Of a stretch of DNA of 64,000 bases, positions 7,090-15,038 are shown in pieces. The translations under genes and the position numbers were made by a program. Location of the stretch: the NCBI RefSeq assembly GCF_900111685.1, contig NZ_FOHX01000012.1, forward strand, positions 170,254 through 234,253, in the 5' to 3' direction. How positions within the stretch are numbered: the first letter of the stretch is position 1; each line of letters opens with the position of its first letter. This DNA is from Nonomuraea wenchangensis (GTDB taxonomy: Bacteria > Actinomycetota > Actinomycetes > Streptosporangiales > Streptosporangiaceae). The notes under the pieces were generated by a model. That model made no database searches. It was not told where the DNA came from and worked only from the letters and a program-made list of their open reading frames with translations.

Positions 7090-8040
7090 ATGGCGAACAC
7101 ATCGAGCGGGGCCACACTTGAGGCCGCTGTCGTGGACATGCCCGCACCGCGCACGGGTGAGCACCCGGTGCGGGCGGCCAACGGGTTCGTGATGCTGGGA
7201 GTGGCGACGGCGCTCACCCTGGGCGGGATCGCGCTGCTCGTCGTGGGGATCGCCATGCTCGCCTCGGGGGCCGGGCAGGGCGGCATCTGGGTGGGCGTCG
7301 CGAGCATCCTGATGATCCTGCTCGGGTTCTTCCTGTACTTCGGCCTCACCGCGGTGGCGCCGGGCGAGGCCAGGGTGGTGCAGCTGCTCGGCCGGTACGT
7401 CGGCACTCTGCGCACCCCCGGCTTCCAGTGGGTCAACCCGATCACGGTGCGCCGCCGGGTGTCCACGAGGATCCGCAACCACGAGACGGACGTGACGAAG
7501 GTCAACGACGCGGACGGCAACCCGATCCAGATCGCGACCGTGGTCGTCTGGCAGGTGCAGGACACCGCGCAGGCGGTCTTCGAGGTGGACGACTTCGTGG
7601 AGTTCGTGGCCATCCAGGCGGAGACGGCCGTACGGCACATCGCGGGCAGCTACCCCTACGACGCGCACGGCGAGCCCAGGCTGTCCCTGCGGGACAACGC
7701 CGACGAGATCAACGAGCGGCTGTCCACGGAGATCTCGGCCAGGGTGGCGTCCGCCGGGGTCAAGGTCATCGAGTCCCGCATCATCCACCTGGCGTACGCG
7801 CCCGAGATCGCCCACGCCATGCTGCGCCGCCAGCAGGCCGGCGCGGTGGTGGCGGCCCGGCAGCGGATCGTCGACGGGGCGGTCGGCATGGTGGAGATGG
7901 CCCTGGCCAAGCTCGCCGAGCACAACGTGGTCGAGCTGGACGAGGAGCGCAAGGCGGCCATGGTGAGCAACCTGCTCGTGGTGCTGGTCGGTGACCGCGA
8001 CACCCAGCCCGTGGTCAACACGGGCACGCTCTACCAGTAA
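7090..8040 (+). CDS. SPFH/Band 7 (stomatin/flotillin-like) membrane protein
   Basis: The 316-residue protein has two hydrophobic segments (about residues 32-60 and 67-88), then the SPFH start EARVVQLLGRYVGTLRTPGFQWVNP and a long alpha/beta SPFH domain with DVTKVNDADGNPIQIATVVVW. The C-terminal region is helical (RRQQAGAVVAARQRIVDGAV). Family members scaffold membrane microdomains and regulate membrane proteases or channels. Start ATG at 7090 follows GGGAGGGACGG. It is first of three same-strand genes with an RHH regulator and a GPP34 protein. Confidence 0.9.
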   Translation: MANTSSGATLEAAVVDMPAPRTGEHPVRAANGFVMLGVATALTLGGIALLVVGIAMLASGAGQGGIWVGVASILMILLGFFLYFGLTAVAPGEARVVQLLGRYVGTLRTPGFQWVNPITVRRRVSTRIRNHETDVTKVNDADGNPIQIATVVVWQVQDTAQAVFEVDDFVEFVAIQAETAVRHIAGSYPYDAHGEPRLSLRDNADEINERLSTEISARVASAGVKVIESRIIHLAYAPEIAHAMLRRQQAGAVVAARQRIVDGAVGMVEMALAKLAEHNVVELDEERKAAMVSNLLVVLVGDRDTQPVVNTGTLYQ

Positions 8041-8044
8041 TCAC

Positions 8045-8326
8045 GTGGAGCGGAAGAAGATCCTGCTGCGGCTTGACCCGGTGGTACACGACGCGCTGGC
8101 CAGGTGGGCGTCCGACGAGCTGCGCAGCACGAACTCCCAGATCGAGTTCCTGCTGCGCAGGGCCCTTTCCGAGGCCGGGCGCCTGCCTGACGGGGTGGGG
8201 CGGATGCGCCCGCGCGGCCGGCCGAGGAAAGTGCCGGAGGACGACGCAGCGGACGACACAGCGGACGACACAGGCCAGGAAGAGGAACGGGAGCGGGCGG
8301 ATGGAGACGCGAGTGAAGCAGGGTGA
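8045..8326 (+). CDS. Arc/RHH-type DNA-binding protein
   Basis: Starting with GTG at 8045, four bases after the SPFH stop, the 93-residue product begins ERKKILLRLDPVVHDALARW, a basic strand and helix typical of Arc-like ribbon-helix-helix proteins, followed by the second helix (NSQIEFLLRRAL). The tail is basic (RPRGRPRK) then strongly acidic, with DD(A/T) repeats from a 12-bp DNA repeat. RHH proteins bind short palindromes as dimers of dimers, which fits the two spaced palindromes before the operon. It overlaps the following gene by 26 bp. Confidence 0.75.
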   Translation: MERKKILLRLDPVVHDALARWASDELRSTNSQIEFLLRRALSEAGRLPDGVGRMRPRGRPRKVPEDDAADDTADDTGQEEERERADGDASEAG

Positions 8327-8951
8327 GTCACTGACCCGGTCGGCCTTCCTGCTGGCCTTCGACCTGCGCAAGGACAGGCTGACCCAGCGGGGCGAGCTGG
8401 GCTACCTGCTGCGCGCCGCCGCCCTCGCCGAGTTGCTGCTGGCGGGCAACCTGGCGGACGAGTCGGGCAAGGCGCGCGCTCTCACCGCCCCGGCCGCCGA
8501 GCCGGGTTCCCTGCCGGCCCTGGTCTGGGAGCAGATCGCCGGCTCACCGCCCCGCTCGTGGCGGCGATGGGTGCAGAAGGACCACGGCAAGGCGGTCGGC
8601 GTCGTACGCGACGAGCTGGCCGCCGCCCGGTTGATCAGCGTGGAGCGGCGCCGGATCCTGCTGTTCAGGGTCGAACGGATCACGCCGCGCAAGGCGTACC
8701 TGTCGCGCAGGCTGGCCGAGCGCGTCGGCGCGGCGGTCCGCGGCGGCCGGCCGGTCGGCCGCCTGGATGACGACGTCCGCGTCCTGGCGGCGCTGGCCGC
8801 GGCGGCCCGGCTCAGCACGGTGGTCGCGTCCCGGCGGGAGACGCATCTGCGCCGGGACCGGATCCAGCAGCTGTCCGCGCCCGTCGAGCCGATCGCGACC
8901 GCGCTGCGCAAGAGCATCGAGGCGGCCAGGTCGGCGAGCTCGGCCGGCTGA
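8301..8951 (+). CDS. GPP34 (GOLPH3/VPS74-like) family protein
   Basis: The 216-residue product has the family's opening SLTRSAFLLAFDLRKDRL, then LGYLLRAAALAELLLAGNL, the all-helical GPP34 core, and PRKAYLSRRLAERV. Eukaryotic members bind phosphatidylinositol 4-phosphate and glycosyltransferases; actinobacterial members are of unknown function but are plausibly lipid-associated. ATG 8301 lies inside the RHH gene; GTG 8313 is an alternative. Being in one operon with an SPFH protein suggests a membrane-domain role. Confidence 0.82.
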   Translation: METRVKQGESLTRSAFLLAFDLRKDRLTQRGELGYLLRAAALAELLLAGNLADESGKARALTAPAAEPGSLPALVWEQIAGSPPRSWRRWVQKDHGKAVGVVRDELAAARLISVERRRILLFRVERITPRKAYLSRRLAERVGAAVRGGRPVGRLDDDVRVLAALAAAARLSTVVASRRETHLRRDRIQQLSAPVEPIATALRKSIEAARSASSAG

Positions 8952-9085
8952 CGCGCCTACTAAGACGTCGGGGCCGAGCACAGCGGGCGTCCATGGCGAG
9001 CGACCCGTACGATGACCGCGCAGACCCTGGCACCTCGGCCCCCACCAGGCCGTCAGAGCCTGCGAGGGTGTTCCTCGGGGATCCG

Positions 9086-10105
9086 TCAGGAGGCGGCTGC
9101 CGGGTGCGGGTCGCCGAGGTACGGGAATCGGTCCAGGGTGTCGGTGTGCGGCTGCAGGCCGGTGGGCGGAGCCTCGTTCTTGGTGAGGAACGCGACGCGG
9201 ATGTCGATGACGTCTTCGGTGAACGTCCGGCCGTTGGGGTAGGCGGCCGGTTTGGACGGGTCGAAGCGCAGCACGTCCGGCAGGAGGCCGTGCTCGTCGA
9301 TCGCGGCGATGGCCTCCTCCTGCGAGTAGCCACCGGTGTGGCCCAGCAGGTGAACGAACTGATCCGTCCACTTGTCGCGGTCGTCGACCGGCTCGCCGGC
9401 GTTGTAGTCCTCCTTGGTGTCGTCGGTGTTGAAGAAGCTGCTCATGGACGGGTGTCCGGCCCGGTCGGCGTGGACGAGCTCGCCGTCGCGCAGGACGCTG
9501 CACCGGCCCCAGATGTGCAGCGCGGACTTGGGTGCCAGCTCTGCGGTCGGCAGTTCGACGGCCATGGAGAAGACGTTGGCCGTGAGGTTGGAGTCGACGC
9601 CGGTCCAGGGGGACTTCCCGCCCAGGTGCGGTGCGGTGAAGTTCCGTTTGCCGCTGGTGTCGAACAGGTTCTTGATGCCGTCGAAGTCGAAGAAGAAGGC
9701 GTCACTGCGGCTGCCGGCGGCCACCTTGTAGTCGCCGCTGCCGACCACGTTGGCCTGAGGGCCGAAGGAGACGGCGGCGTCCGACACGATTTCGGTGCCG
9801 GCCGCCTCCGGTTTGCGGGCCTCCGCTCCGGTCGCCATGAACACGCTGTAGGTCTGGGAGCCGTCGGACGCCGGTGGGCTGAAGACCCAGCTGAAGGCGA
9901 CGTCGGTCAGGTAGTCGCCGTCGCTGTCGATGTTCAGCCGGTAGACGGCGTCGGGGTGCAGCGCATCGGCGTTGGGATTGGCGTTGAGAATGAGAACGGT
10001 CCTGCTCGGATCCCCGGGTGCCGTGAAGGCGTACAGGTCGCACAGATCGAGGCGCTGGTCCCCGAGTGGTGGCCCGAGGCTGAGGCCGGTGAAGTGGTTG
10101 GACAT
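9086..10105 (-). CDS. DUF4331 domain-containing protein
   Basis: The 339-residue product begins MSNHFTGLSLGPPLGDQRLDLCDLYAF and shows the DUF4331 blocks RTVLILNANPNA, YRLNIDSDGDYLTDVAF and DAFFFDFDGI. The family has no established biochemical role. No signal peptide is visible, so it may be cytoplasmic or exported by another route. It is transcribed alone from minus, with 277 bp to the next upstream gene in which I see no convincing gene or hairpin. Confidence 0.85.
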   Translation of the reverse strand: MSNHFTGLSLGPPLGDQRLDLCDLYAFTAPGDPSRTVLILNANPNADALHPDAVYRLNIDSDGDYLTDVAFSWVFSPPASDGSQTYSVFMATGAEARKPEAAGTEIVSDAAVSFGPQANVVGSGDYKVAAGSRSDAFFFDFDGIKNLFDTSGKRNFTAPHLGGKSPWTGVDSNLTANVFSMAVELPTAELAPKSALHIWGRCSVLRDGELVHADRAGHPSMSSFFNTDDTKEDYNAGEPVDDRDKWTDQFVHLLGHTGGYSQEEAIAAIDEHGLLPDVLRFDPSKPAAYPNGRTFTEDVIDIRVAFLTKNEAPPTGLQPHTDTLDRFPYLGDPHPAAAS

Positions 10106-10382
10106 GTCAGGCCCTTTCCCTGCTCGCTCACCGGACAGCCGCCGGAACGCTCCATCTGCGGGTTAAGCACCTTCCGCCGACATCAAGGAGAGGTATTGAT
10201 GGGCGGGGAGTCGCTCCGCTCGTCCATGCCTTCATCGCCTCGCAGTACGACGTACCAGCGTCTGGTGACCAGCAGCACCGCCGTGCCCCCGTCCGGATGG
10301 CGAGGTCGGACCGCAAGAGCACGGACCTCGAAAGGAGTTCCGTGCTCTTGCGCGTTCGCGGCCGTGGGCTGCTCGGCAGGCT

Positions 10383-11087
10383 TCACGGGCGCAGGTCCGC
10401 CGTGACGACCAGTTCGTCCTCTCCTCCGCTGCTTTCCACGGCGACGTTGACAGCGTCGAGGGTGACGAAGGCGTCCGCCTCGGTCGGCGCCGCCTTGGGC
10501 AGTGGCACCCTGCGAGGGAGCGCGAAGGGCAACGGCAGGCGCTGCCCTTTCAGGAGGGGCGAGACGATCGCGCTGAGCAACTGCCCCACGTTGGCCAGCC
10601 CGATCAGCCCGGCCAGGATCGGCCCGACGATCGGGATGGCCGATACGGCGGCGACGAGAACCGCGACGGCCTTCCGCGTGCCGGCGCCGAAGGCGATGTT
10701 CGGGGTGCCCTGGATGGTCGCCACGATTTCCCAGCTGTCGTTGACGAGGTGCGCGTCGACAGTGAGGTCCGCCGTCGCGGTCGCTGTGTCGCTCACCGAG
10801 ATCGGCCCGATGACGAGATCGGGCACCAGGGGGAGGTCGGCGGAGAGGGTGAGCCGGGCCGACCAATGAACCTGGAAATCGGCGATCCGGATCCGGTCGG
10901 GGGTTCTGAGGTCGACGGATCCGCCGCTCATGGTCGCGGAAGCGGAGTATCCGACCTTGAAGGGGCCGAGCTGCGCCGTATCGCTGGCGGTGATCGGCCG
11001 CATCCGGGATTCGGCGAAGGCGACGAGCGCCGTCGCGCCGGACTCGTCCACCGCGGTGGTGATCTCTGGCATGGTGGTCATCCTCAT
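10383..11087 (-). CDS. Unrecognised protein with central hydrophobic segment
   Basis: The 234-residue product has a beta-rich first half (repeated short Val/Thr/Asp strands such as TATADLTVDAHLV) and one strongly hydrophobic stretch around residues 140-175 (VAVLVAAVSAIPIVGPILAG). I do not recognise the family. The start ATG overlaps the stop of the upstream gene (ATGA at 11084-11087), so the two are coupled. The upstream partner has a similar beta-then-helix plan, and both lie behind the CCCTAGGG box. Confidence 0.65.
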   Translation of the reverse strand: MRMTTMPEITTAVDESGATALVAFAESRMRPITASDTAQLGPFKVGYSASATMSGGSVDLRTPDRIRIADFQVHWSARLTLSADLPLVPDLVIGPISVSDTATATADLTVDAHLVNDSWEIVATIQGTPNIAFGAGTRKAVAVLVAAVSAIPIVGPILAGLIGLANVGQLLSAIVSPLLKGQRLPLPFALPRRVPLPKAAPTEADAFVTLDAVNVAVESSGGEDELVVTADLRP

Positions 11088-11611
11088 GTGACGTTGGCGT
11101 AGATCTTGATCTGGTCATCCGCGATGACGGGAGCCCCCGCCAACCGGAGCGGGACGGACGGGGGAAGCAGGTTCCGCAGGGGAATCTGCACCTGGGCGAG
11201 GAAGCCGCCGAGCAACGCCTTGATGACTTCCTCGAGCAGCGATTCCAGGCTGTCCGGCGTGATGTCGACCAGTTCCAGCGCGTCCAGCCTGAACGTGAGG
11301 ACGTCGCCGATCGCCTCGGGGTGGGCGGTGGCGACCACGGCCAGATTGATGTCCTTGGGGCCGGCCGGAAGCTGGACCTTGAGATCCAGGGACGAGGTGA
11401 GGTGTACGTCCCCCTGTCCCAGCTCGACGTGGACGTCGGTGAACGACACCTCCCAGTCCACCCCGCCGATCCCGGGCAACTGGATGGGCTGCATGGTCGC
11501 CGAGCTGAACGTGACGTAGGCGGGGCGCGCTGCGATCAGAGCTTGGAGCACGTCGTTGAGCGCGTTCTCGTGGACGGCCCCGTACACGGTGGCCTTTTGG
11601 GTAAGACTCAT
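11084..11611 (-). CDS. Unrecognised 175-aa protein, first gene of a two-gene operon
   Basis: The ATG at 11611 is supported by a GGTGAGAG five bases upstream and by similarity of the first codons to another gene start at 13221. The product starts MSLTQKATVYGAVHENALND and is rich in short strands (DVHVELGQGDVHLTSSLDLK), with a hydrophobic amphipathic segment (LLEEVIKALLGGFLAQVQIP). No known domain is evident. Its promoter carries the CCCTAGGG element at -53 to -46. Confidence 0.65.
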   Translation of the reverse strand: MSLTQKATVYGAVHENALNDVLQALIAARPAYVTFSSATMQPIQLPGIGGVDWEVSFTDVHVELGQGDVHLTSSLDLKVQLPAGPKDINLAVVATAHPEAIGDVLTFRLDALELVDITPDSLESLLEEVIKALLGGFLAQVQIPLRNLLPPSVPLRLAGAPVIADDQIKIYANVT

Positions 11612-11645
11612 GCTCTCACCGTCCGTGATCTGCCCCTGAGACCGC

Positions 11646-11664
11646 TTCGGGGCAATCCCTAGGG
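11646..11664 (-). promoter_or_regulatory. CCCTAGGGATTGCCCC box, -53 to about -38 from the 11611 start
   Basis: Read on the minus strand, the box is CCCTAGGGATTGCCCCGAA. The CCCTAGGG part spans 11664-11657, exactly -53 to -46 from the ATG. The same element sits at the same distance before the lipoprotein start at 13221 and the dipeptidase start at 20104. Inverted GGGGA-like half sites suggest a MalT/LAL-type activator site. Confidence 0.6.
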
Positions 11665-11670
11665 TCGATG

Positions 11671-13221
11671 TCACTGGGGGCACATCGAGTAGACGGTGAA
11701 GGTGCCGTCGAAGCGCTCCGGGCCACGTGTCGCGAACCAGCCATGGCCGCCCAGTCCCTTCAGGGTCACCACTGGCGTGACGCGGCGGGTCTGGGCGTCG
11801 TAGTTCGCCGAGACCGAGGACAGCGAACGCCAGAAGGTGTTGCCGCCGAAGCCGAAGTCGTATCCGGAGGGCCAGGCGATGGTGTATTTGAGGTTGTCGT
11901 CGTTGATGTCCGAGACCTCGAAACTGCCGCCGCCGCGCGAGGCGTCGATCTCGCAGTCCGCCCCCAGCTCGATCGCCTGCAGATCGAAGTCGCTCTTCGT
12001 CTGTCCGCTCTCTCCGCCGCCGCCCGGCCATTGGCCTCTGATGGGGACGCTCTGCAGGCGCGGCGTGTTGGCGTACGGGGTGACGTTGACGACTCCGTGC
12101 CAGCTGTCGCTGCCGCCGCCGACGACGATGTCGGTCTGGAAGGAGCCTGCGGTCTTGTACACGTAGCCGGGGAAGGTGACCTTCATGCGCTCACCGGCTC
12201 CGAGGCTGTCGATGCTCAGGTCCTGCACCGGGTCATTCGGTCCAGGCGTCCAGCGGACGACGAACCGGGCAGTGTCGGAACCCCCCTGGTTGACCAGGTC
12301 GACCACGGCGCGCACGAGGTCGACTCGAGCACGGGCGGCCGACGGCTGGACGGCAACGTCGAGGATCTTCAGCTGAGCCGGCTTGATGAGCGTCACGGAG
12401 ATCGCGTTCGGATCGGGCTGGTCCGGCCACCGCAGGACGTAACGGGCGCCGGGTGCGATCTGGCTGAAGTCCTCGCTGCCGAAGTTCAGGTTCAGCTGAT
12501 ACTGGGTGACGTAGGAGACCGAGACCTTCGAGTCCCTCAGTTTGTTGCCGGTCCTGTCCTGGAGCTCCACGGCCGGGACCGCGTCGCTGCGGAAGTTGTA
12601 GCCGTAGACGCCGACGACTTTGTCCGTGGGCAGGCTCATCGACCAGCCTTCGTTCAGGCCGGTGGTGCGCAGCTCCACGTTGTCGGGGGTGATCTGACAG
12701 ACGCTGTGCGGCGGCCGAGGGGGCCGATTGTGGTGCTGCTGCCAGAACTTGAGCCGCTCGACGAGCGTGGTCAGGTCCGCGGACACGCGCGAACGCGCGA
12801 AGTCGATGTTGCAGCGGGCCTCGGTGCCGAACTTGGCGGTCAGCTGTTCGGCAGTGAGCCCGGCAAGCGTGACGGTCTCCTGGGCGAGGGAGCGAACGTC
12901 ATTGGACGTGTCGGCCAGGATCTGTTTCGCGTCCGCCGTCAACTTGCCCTGCTGCTGCTCGATGAGGGAGTTCAGGCGCAACTGCAGCTGGGGAAGCTCG
13001 TTGCGCCAGGCCGACGACTCCCGTTGGATCACTTTCTGGGTGAGCTCGATCTGGCTGACGGCATCGGTGATCGCGTCGGTCGCTCCGCAGGAGGTGAGCG
13101 GCAGGATCAGCAGAGCGAGTGCTGTCCCGATGCGGCGCATCGTGAACACTGCGGTGAGCGCCTTGTTCCGCGCGCGCTCATCAACGGCCCCGTGGACGGT
13201 GGCCTGCTGCTTGAGTCTCAT
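11671..13221 (-). CDS. Large lipoprotein of unknown function
   Basis: The 516-residue frame contains MRRIGTALALLILPLTSCG at residues 28-46, a clear lipobox (LTSC), followed by a helical coiled region (ELTQKVIQRESSAWRNELPQ) and a beta-rich C-terminal half. It should be anchored outside the membrane. The first 27 codons resemble the start of the gene at 11084-11611 and may be a captured leader; true initiation could be ATG 13140, although no ribosome binding site is visible there. It carries its own CCCTGGGG promoter box. I do not recognise the extracytoplasmic domains. Confidence 0.75.
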   Translation of the reverse strand: MRLKQQATVHGAVDERARNKALTAVFTMRRIGTALALLILPLTSCGATDAITDAVSQIELTQKVIQRESSAWRNELPQLQLRLNSLIEQQQGKLTADAKQILADTSNDVRSLAQETVTLAGLTAEQLTAKFGTEARCNIDFARSRVSADLTTLVERLKFWQQHHNRPPRPPHSVCQITPDNVELRTTGLNEGWSMSLPTDKVVGVYGYNFRSDAVPAVELQDRTGNKLRDSKVSVSYVTQYQLNLNFGSEDFSQIAPGARYVLRWPDQPDPNAISVTLIKPAQLKILDVAVQPSAARARVDLVRAVVDLVNQGGSDTARFVVRWTPGPNDPVQDLSIDSLGAGERMKVTFPGYVYKTAGSFQTDIVVGGGSDSWHGVVNVTPYANTPRLQSVPIRGQWPGGGGESGQTKSDFDLQAIELGADCEIDASRGGGSFEVSDINDDNLKYTIAWPSGYDFGFGGNTFWRSLSSVSANYDAQTRRVTPVVTLKGLGGHGWFATRGPERFDGTFTVYSMCPQ

Positions 13222-13254
13222 GGCTGCACGGTCCGCATTGCCGGGCAGCTTCCG

Positions 13255-13274
13255 CTACGGGGAAATCCCCAGGG
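13255..13274 (-). promoter_or_regulatory. CCCTGGGGATTTCCCCGTAG box upstream of the lipoprotein
   Basis: On the minus strand this is CCCTGGGGATTTCCCCGTAG, with CCCTGGGG at 13274-13267, exactly -53 to -46 from the 13221 ATG. It contains the inverted half sites GGGGA-TT-TCCCC. It is the most symmetrical of the three copies. Confidence 0.6.
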
Positions 13275-13386
13275 TGAGGTGCCGGCGCGCCATGGATGGC
13301 AGTGCGTCAAGGGGCCGCGTACGGGAAATGCGAGGCACCGCATCCATGGCGAGGGCATTGCGGCCGCGGCGCGTGAGGTCGTCACC

Positions 13387-14373
13387 TCACGAGAAGCTCA
13401 TCTCCGCCAGGCCCTTCTCCAGCGTCACGTCAGGCGAGTAGCCCAGCTCCTTCCTCGCGGCGGTGATGTCGTAGGAACGGTCACGGCCGGTGAAGCTGAC
13501 GAGCCAGTTCGTCAGCGGCGGCGCCGTCTTCCGGCGAAGCAGGCGTGCCGTGCGGTCCATCATCGCCGCCATGGGCGCCGCCATCGCCAGAGGGACGCTG
13601 CGGCTCTTGGACAGATCCACGCCGCGGGTCGCCAGCAAGGGGGTGAGGAAGTCTCGGATGGGCATCGGCGTGCCGTCCGTCACGTGGTAGACCCCCGTGT
13701 GGCGGCCCCGCGTGAGCGCGAGGATCGCGGCACTGGCCAGGTTCTCGACGTGTACGAAGTCGACGATGTGCTTGCCGTCGTCGATCCAGGCGAACCGTCC
13801 GGCCTCGGCGACCTTGACCATCTCGTTGATCGTCGTCATTCCGCGGCCCCAGATGAACGGCGGGCGGAGCACCACCAGCTCGGTCTTCCCGCTGCGGGCT
13901 TTCAGGAGTGCGCGCTCGGTGGCCAGCTTGACCCGGCTGTAGGCGATGTTCGGCCGGCCCTCCGGCGTCGACTCGTCGACGACGGGACGGCGTTGACTGC
14001 CCGTGGAGACGGACGCGGCGCTGGTGAGCACGAAGCGTCGCACCCCGGCCGCGACACTCGCGGCGTGCAGGGCGGCCGTCGGCACGTGATTGGCCTGTTC
14101 GAAGAGCGAGTCGGGGCCCCAGAACTCCATGTACGCCGCGACGTGCACGACCGCGTCGGCCTCGCGCAGCTTGTCGAGCCAGTCCGGCGCAGGGGAGCCG
14201 GCCCGGCCGAGCTCGGCGAGATCGCCGGACACGGGTTCGGCGCCGGCCTCACGTACCCGCTGGATGCTCGAGCCCGATCTGGCCAGTGCCATGACCTCAT
14301 GTCCCTCGGCGACGAGGCGGTGCACGAGAGTGCCGCCGACGAAACCGCTGCCGCCCGTGACGAAGATCTTCAC
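13387..14373 (-). CDS. NAD-dependent epimerase/dehydratase (extended SDR)
   Basis: The 328-residue product starts at GTG 14373 with KIFVTGGSGFVGGTLV, the glycine-rich NAD(P) motif of extended SDRs, and has the active-site Tyr-Lys in IAYSRVKLATE. The blocks VLRPPFIWGRG and VDFVHVENLA resemble 3-beta-hydroxysteroid dehydrogenase/isomerase-like and sugar epimerase-like members. The start is chosen because the nucleotide-binding strand begins directly there. It is divergent from a MarR regulator that probably controls it. Confidence 0.85.
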   Translation of the reverse strand: MKIFVTGGSGFVGGTLVHRLVAEGHEVMALARSGSSIQRVREAGAEPVSGDLAELGRAGSPAPDWLDKLREADAVVHVAAYMEFWGPDSLFEQANHVPTAALHAASVAAGVRRFVLTSAASVSTGSQRRPVVDESTPEGRPNIAYSRVKLATERALLKARSGKTELVVLRPPFIWGRGMTTINEMVKVAEAGRFAWIDDGKHIVDFVHVENLASAAILALTRGRHTGVYHVTDGTPMPIRDFLTPLLATRGVDLSKSRSVPLAMAAPMAAMMDRTARLLRRKTAPPLTNWLVSFTGRDRSYDITAARKELGYSPDVTLEKGLAEMSFS

Positions 14374-14408
14374 CTGTTCACTCCTTGTGATTGAGCACGG
14401 ATCCTCAG

Positions 14409-14450
14409 ATGTATCGGCACCAAATAGTTCGATGCCAATGTATCGACGTC
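14409..14450. promoter_or_regulatory. ATGTATCG direct repeats between epimerase and MarR gene
   Basis: ATGTATCGGCAC (14409-14420) and ATGTATCGACGTC (14438-14450) are repeated 29 bp apart in the AT-richer region between the divergent genes. They are candidate MarR binding sites; the evidence is only position and repetition. Confidence 0.35.
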
Positions 14451-14495
14451 TATGTAACCTCCCGTACGATGGAGGCGTCAAGTGGGAGGTGGGCG

Positions 14496-14948
14496 ATGCC
14501 ACGCGCGAACGAGGGCGTGACCGCAGCACAGGTCGCCGACGAGTTCAGCCGTACGGCGAAGGTTCTCGTACGTCACTTCAACGAGCGTCTGGGCGAGCAC
14601 GGGGTGTCGACACCGAGATCCCGCCTGGTGGTGGAGGTGGCGCGTTCGCAGCCGGTTCGTCTCACCGAGCTCGCTCTCGCGGTCGGCATCGCGCAGGGGA
14701 CCGCCTCCACGCTGGTCGACGCGCTCGTCCGCGACGGACTGCTCGAACGCCAGACCAGCGCGGACGACCGCCGGTCCGTACTCCTTCGAGTGACGGCGCA
14801 AGGGGCCGCACTGGCCCAGGAGTGGACAGCCGGCTATGAGCTGGCGGCGGAAGAGCTGTTCAGGCCACTCGCCCCCGAGCAGCTGTCGACACTGGTCGAC
14901 ATCTTGCGGACGCTCAGCGCCGGCGAGGCGTCGGCCGCCGGCGACTGA
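14496..14948 (+). CDS. MarR family transcriptional regulator
   Basis: The 150-residue product has the MarR winged helix: LTELALAVGIAQGTASTLVDALVRDGLLER as the HTH and TSADDRRSVLLRVTAQGAAL as the DR-containing wing, flanked by dimerisation helices. The ATG at 14496 is preferred because GGGAGGTGGGCG precedes it; ATG 14469 is possible. It is divergent from the epimerase gene and likely represses it and itself. Confidence 0.88.
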   Translation: MPRANEGVTAAQVADEFSRTAKVLVRHFNERLGEHGVSTPRSRLVVEVARSQPVRLTELALAVGIAQGTASTLVDALVRDGLLERQTSADDRRSVLLRVTAQGAALAQEWTAGYELAAEELFRPLAPEQLSTLVDILRTLSAGEASAAGD

Positions 14949-15038
14949 AGAAGTCCTTGCCGGCGCGTGGATCGCCGGAGCGCCTCGCCACCGATGATCT
15001 GCGATCGCGAAGTCGCACAGCGAAGTCGGGCGCCCCGG

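Noticed and set aside
10199..10405. 68-codon plus-strand ORF with AAGGAGAGG before its ATG
   Set aside because: The ribosome binding site is good, but the product is Ser/Arg-rich without structure and it runs into the 3' end of a better-supported minus-strand gene; kept only as a possibility.
11668..14394. A 908-codon plus-strand open frame
   Set aside because: It runs antisense to a lipoprotein and an epimerase with clear signatures; its translation is Arg/Gly/Val-rich without motifs.
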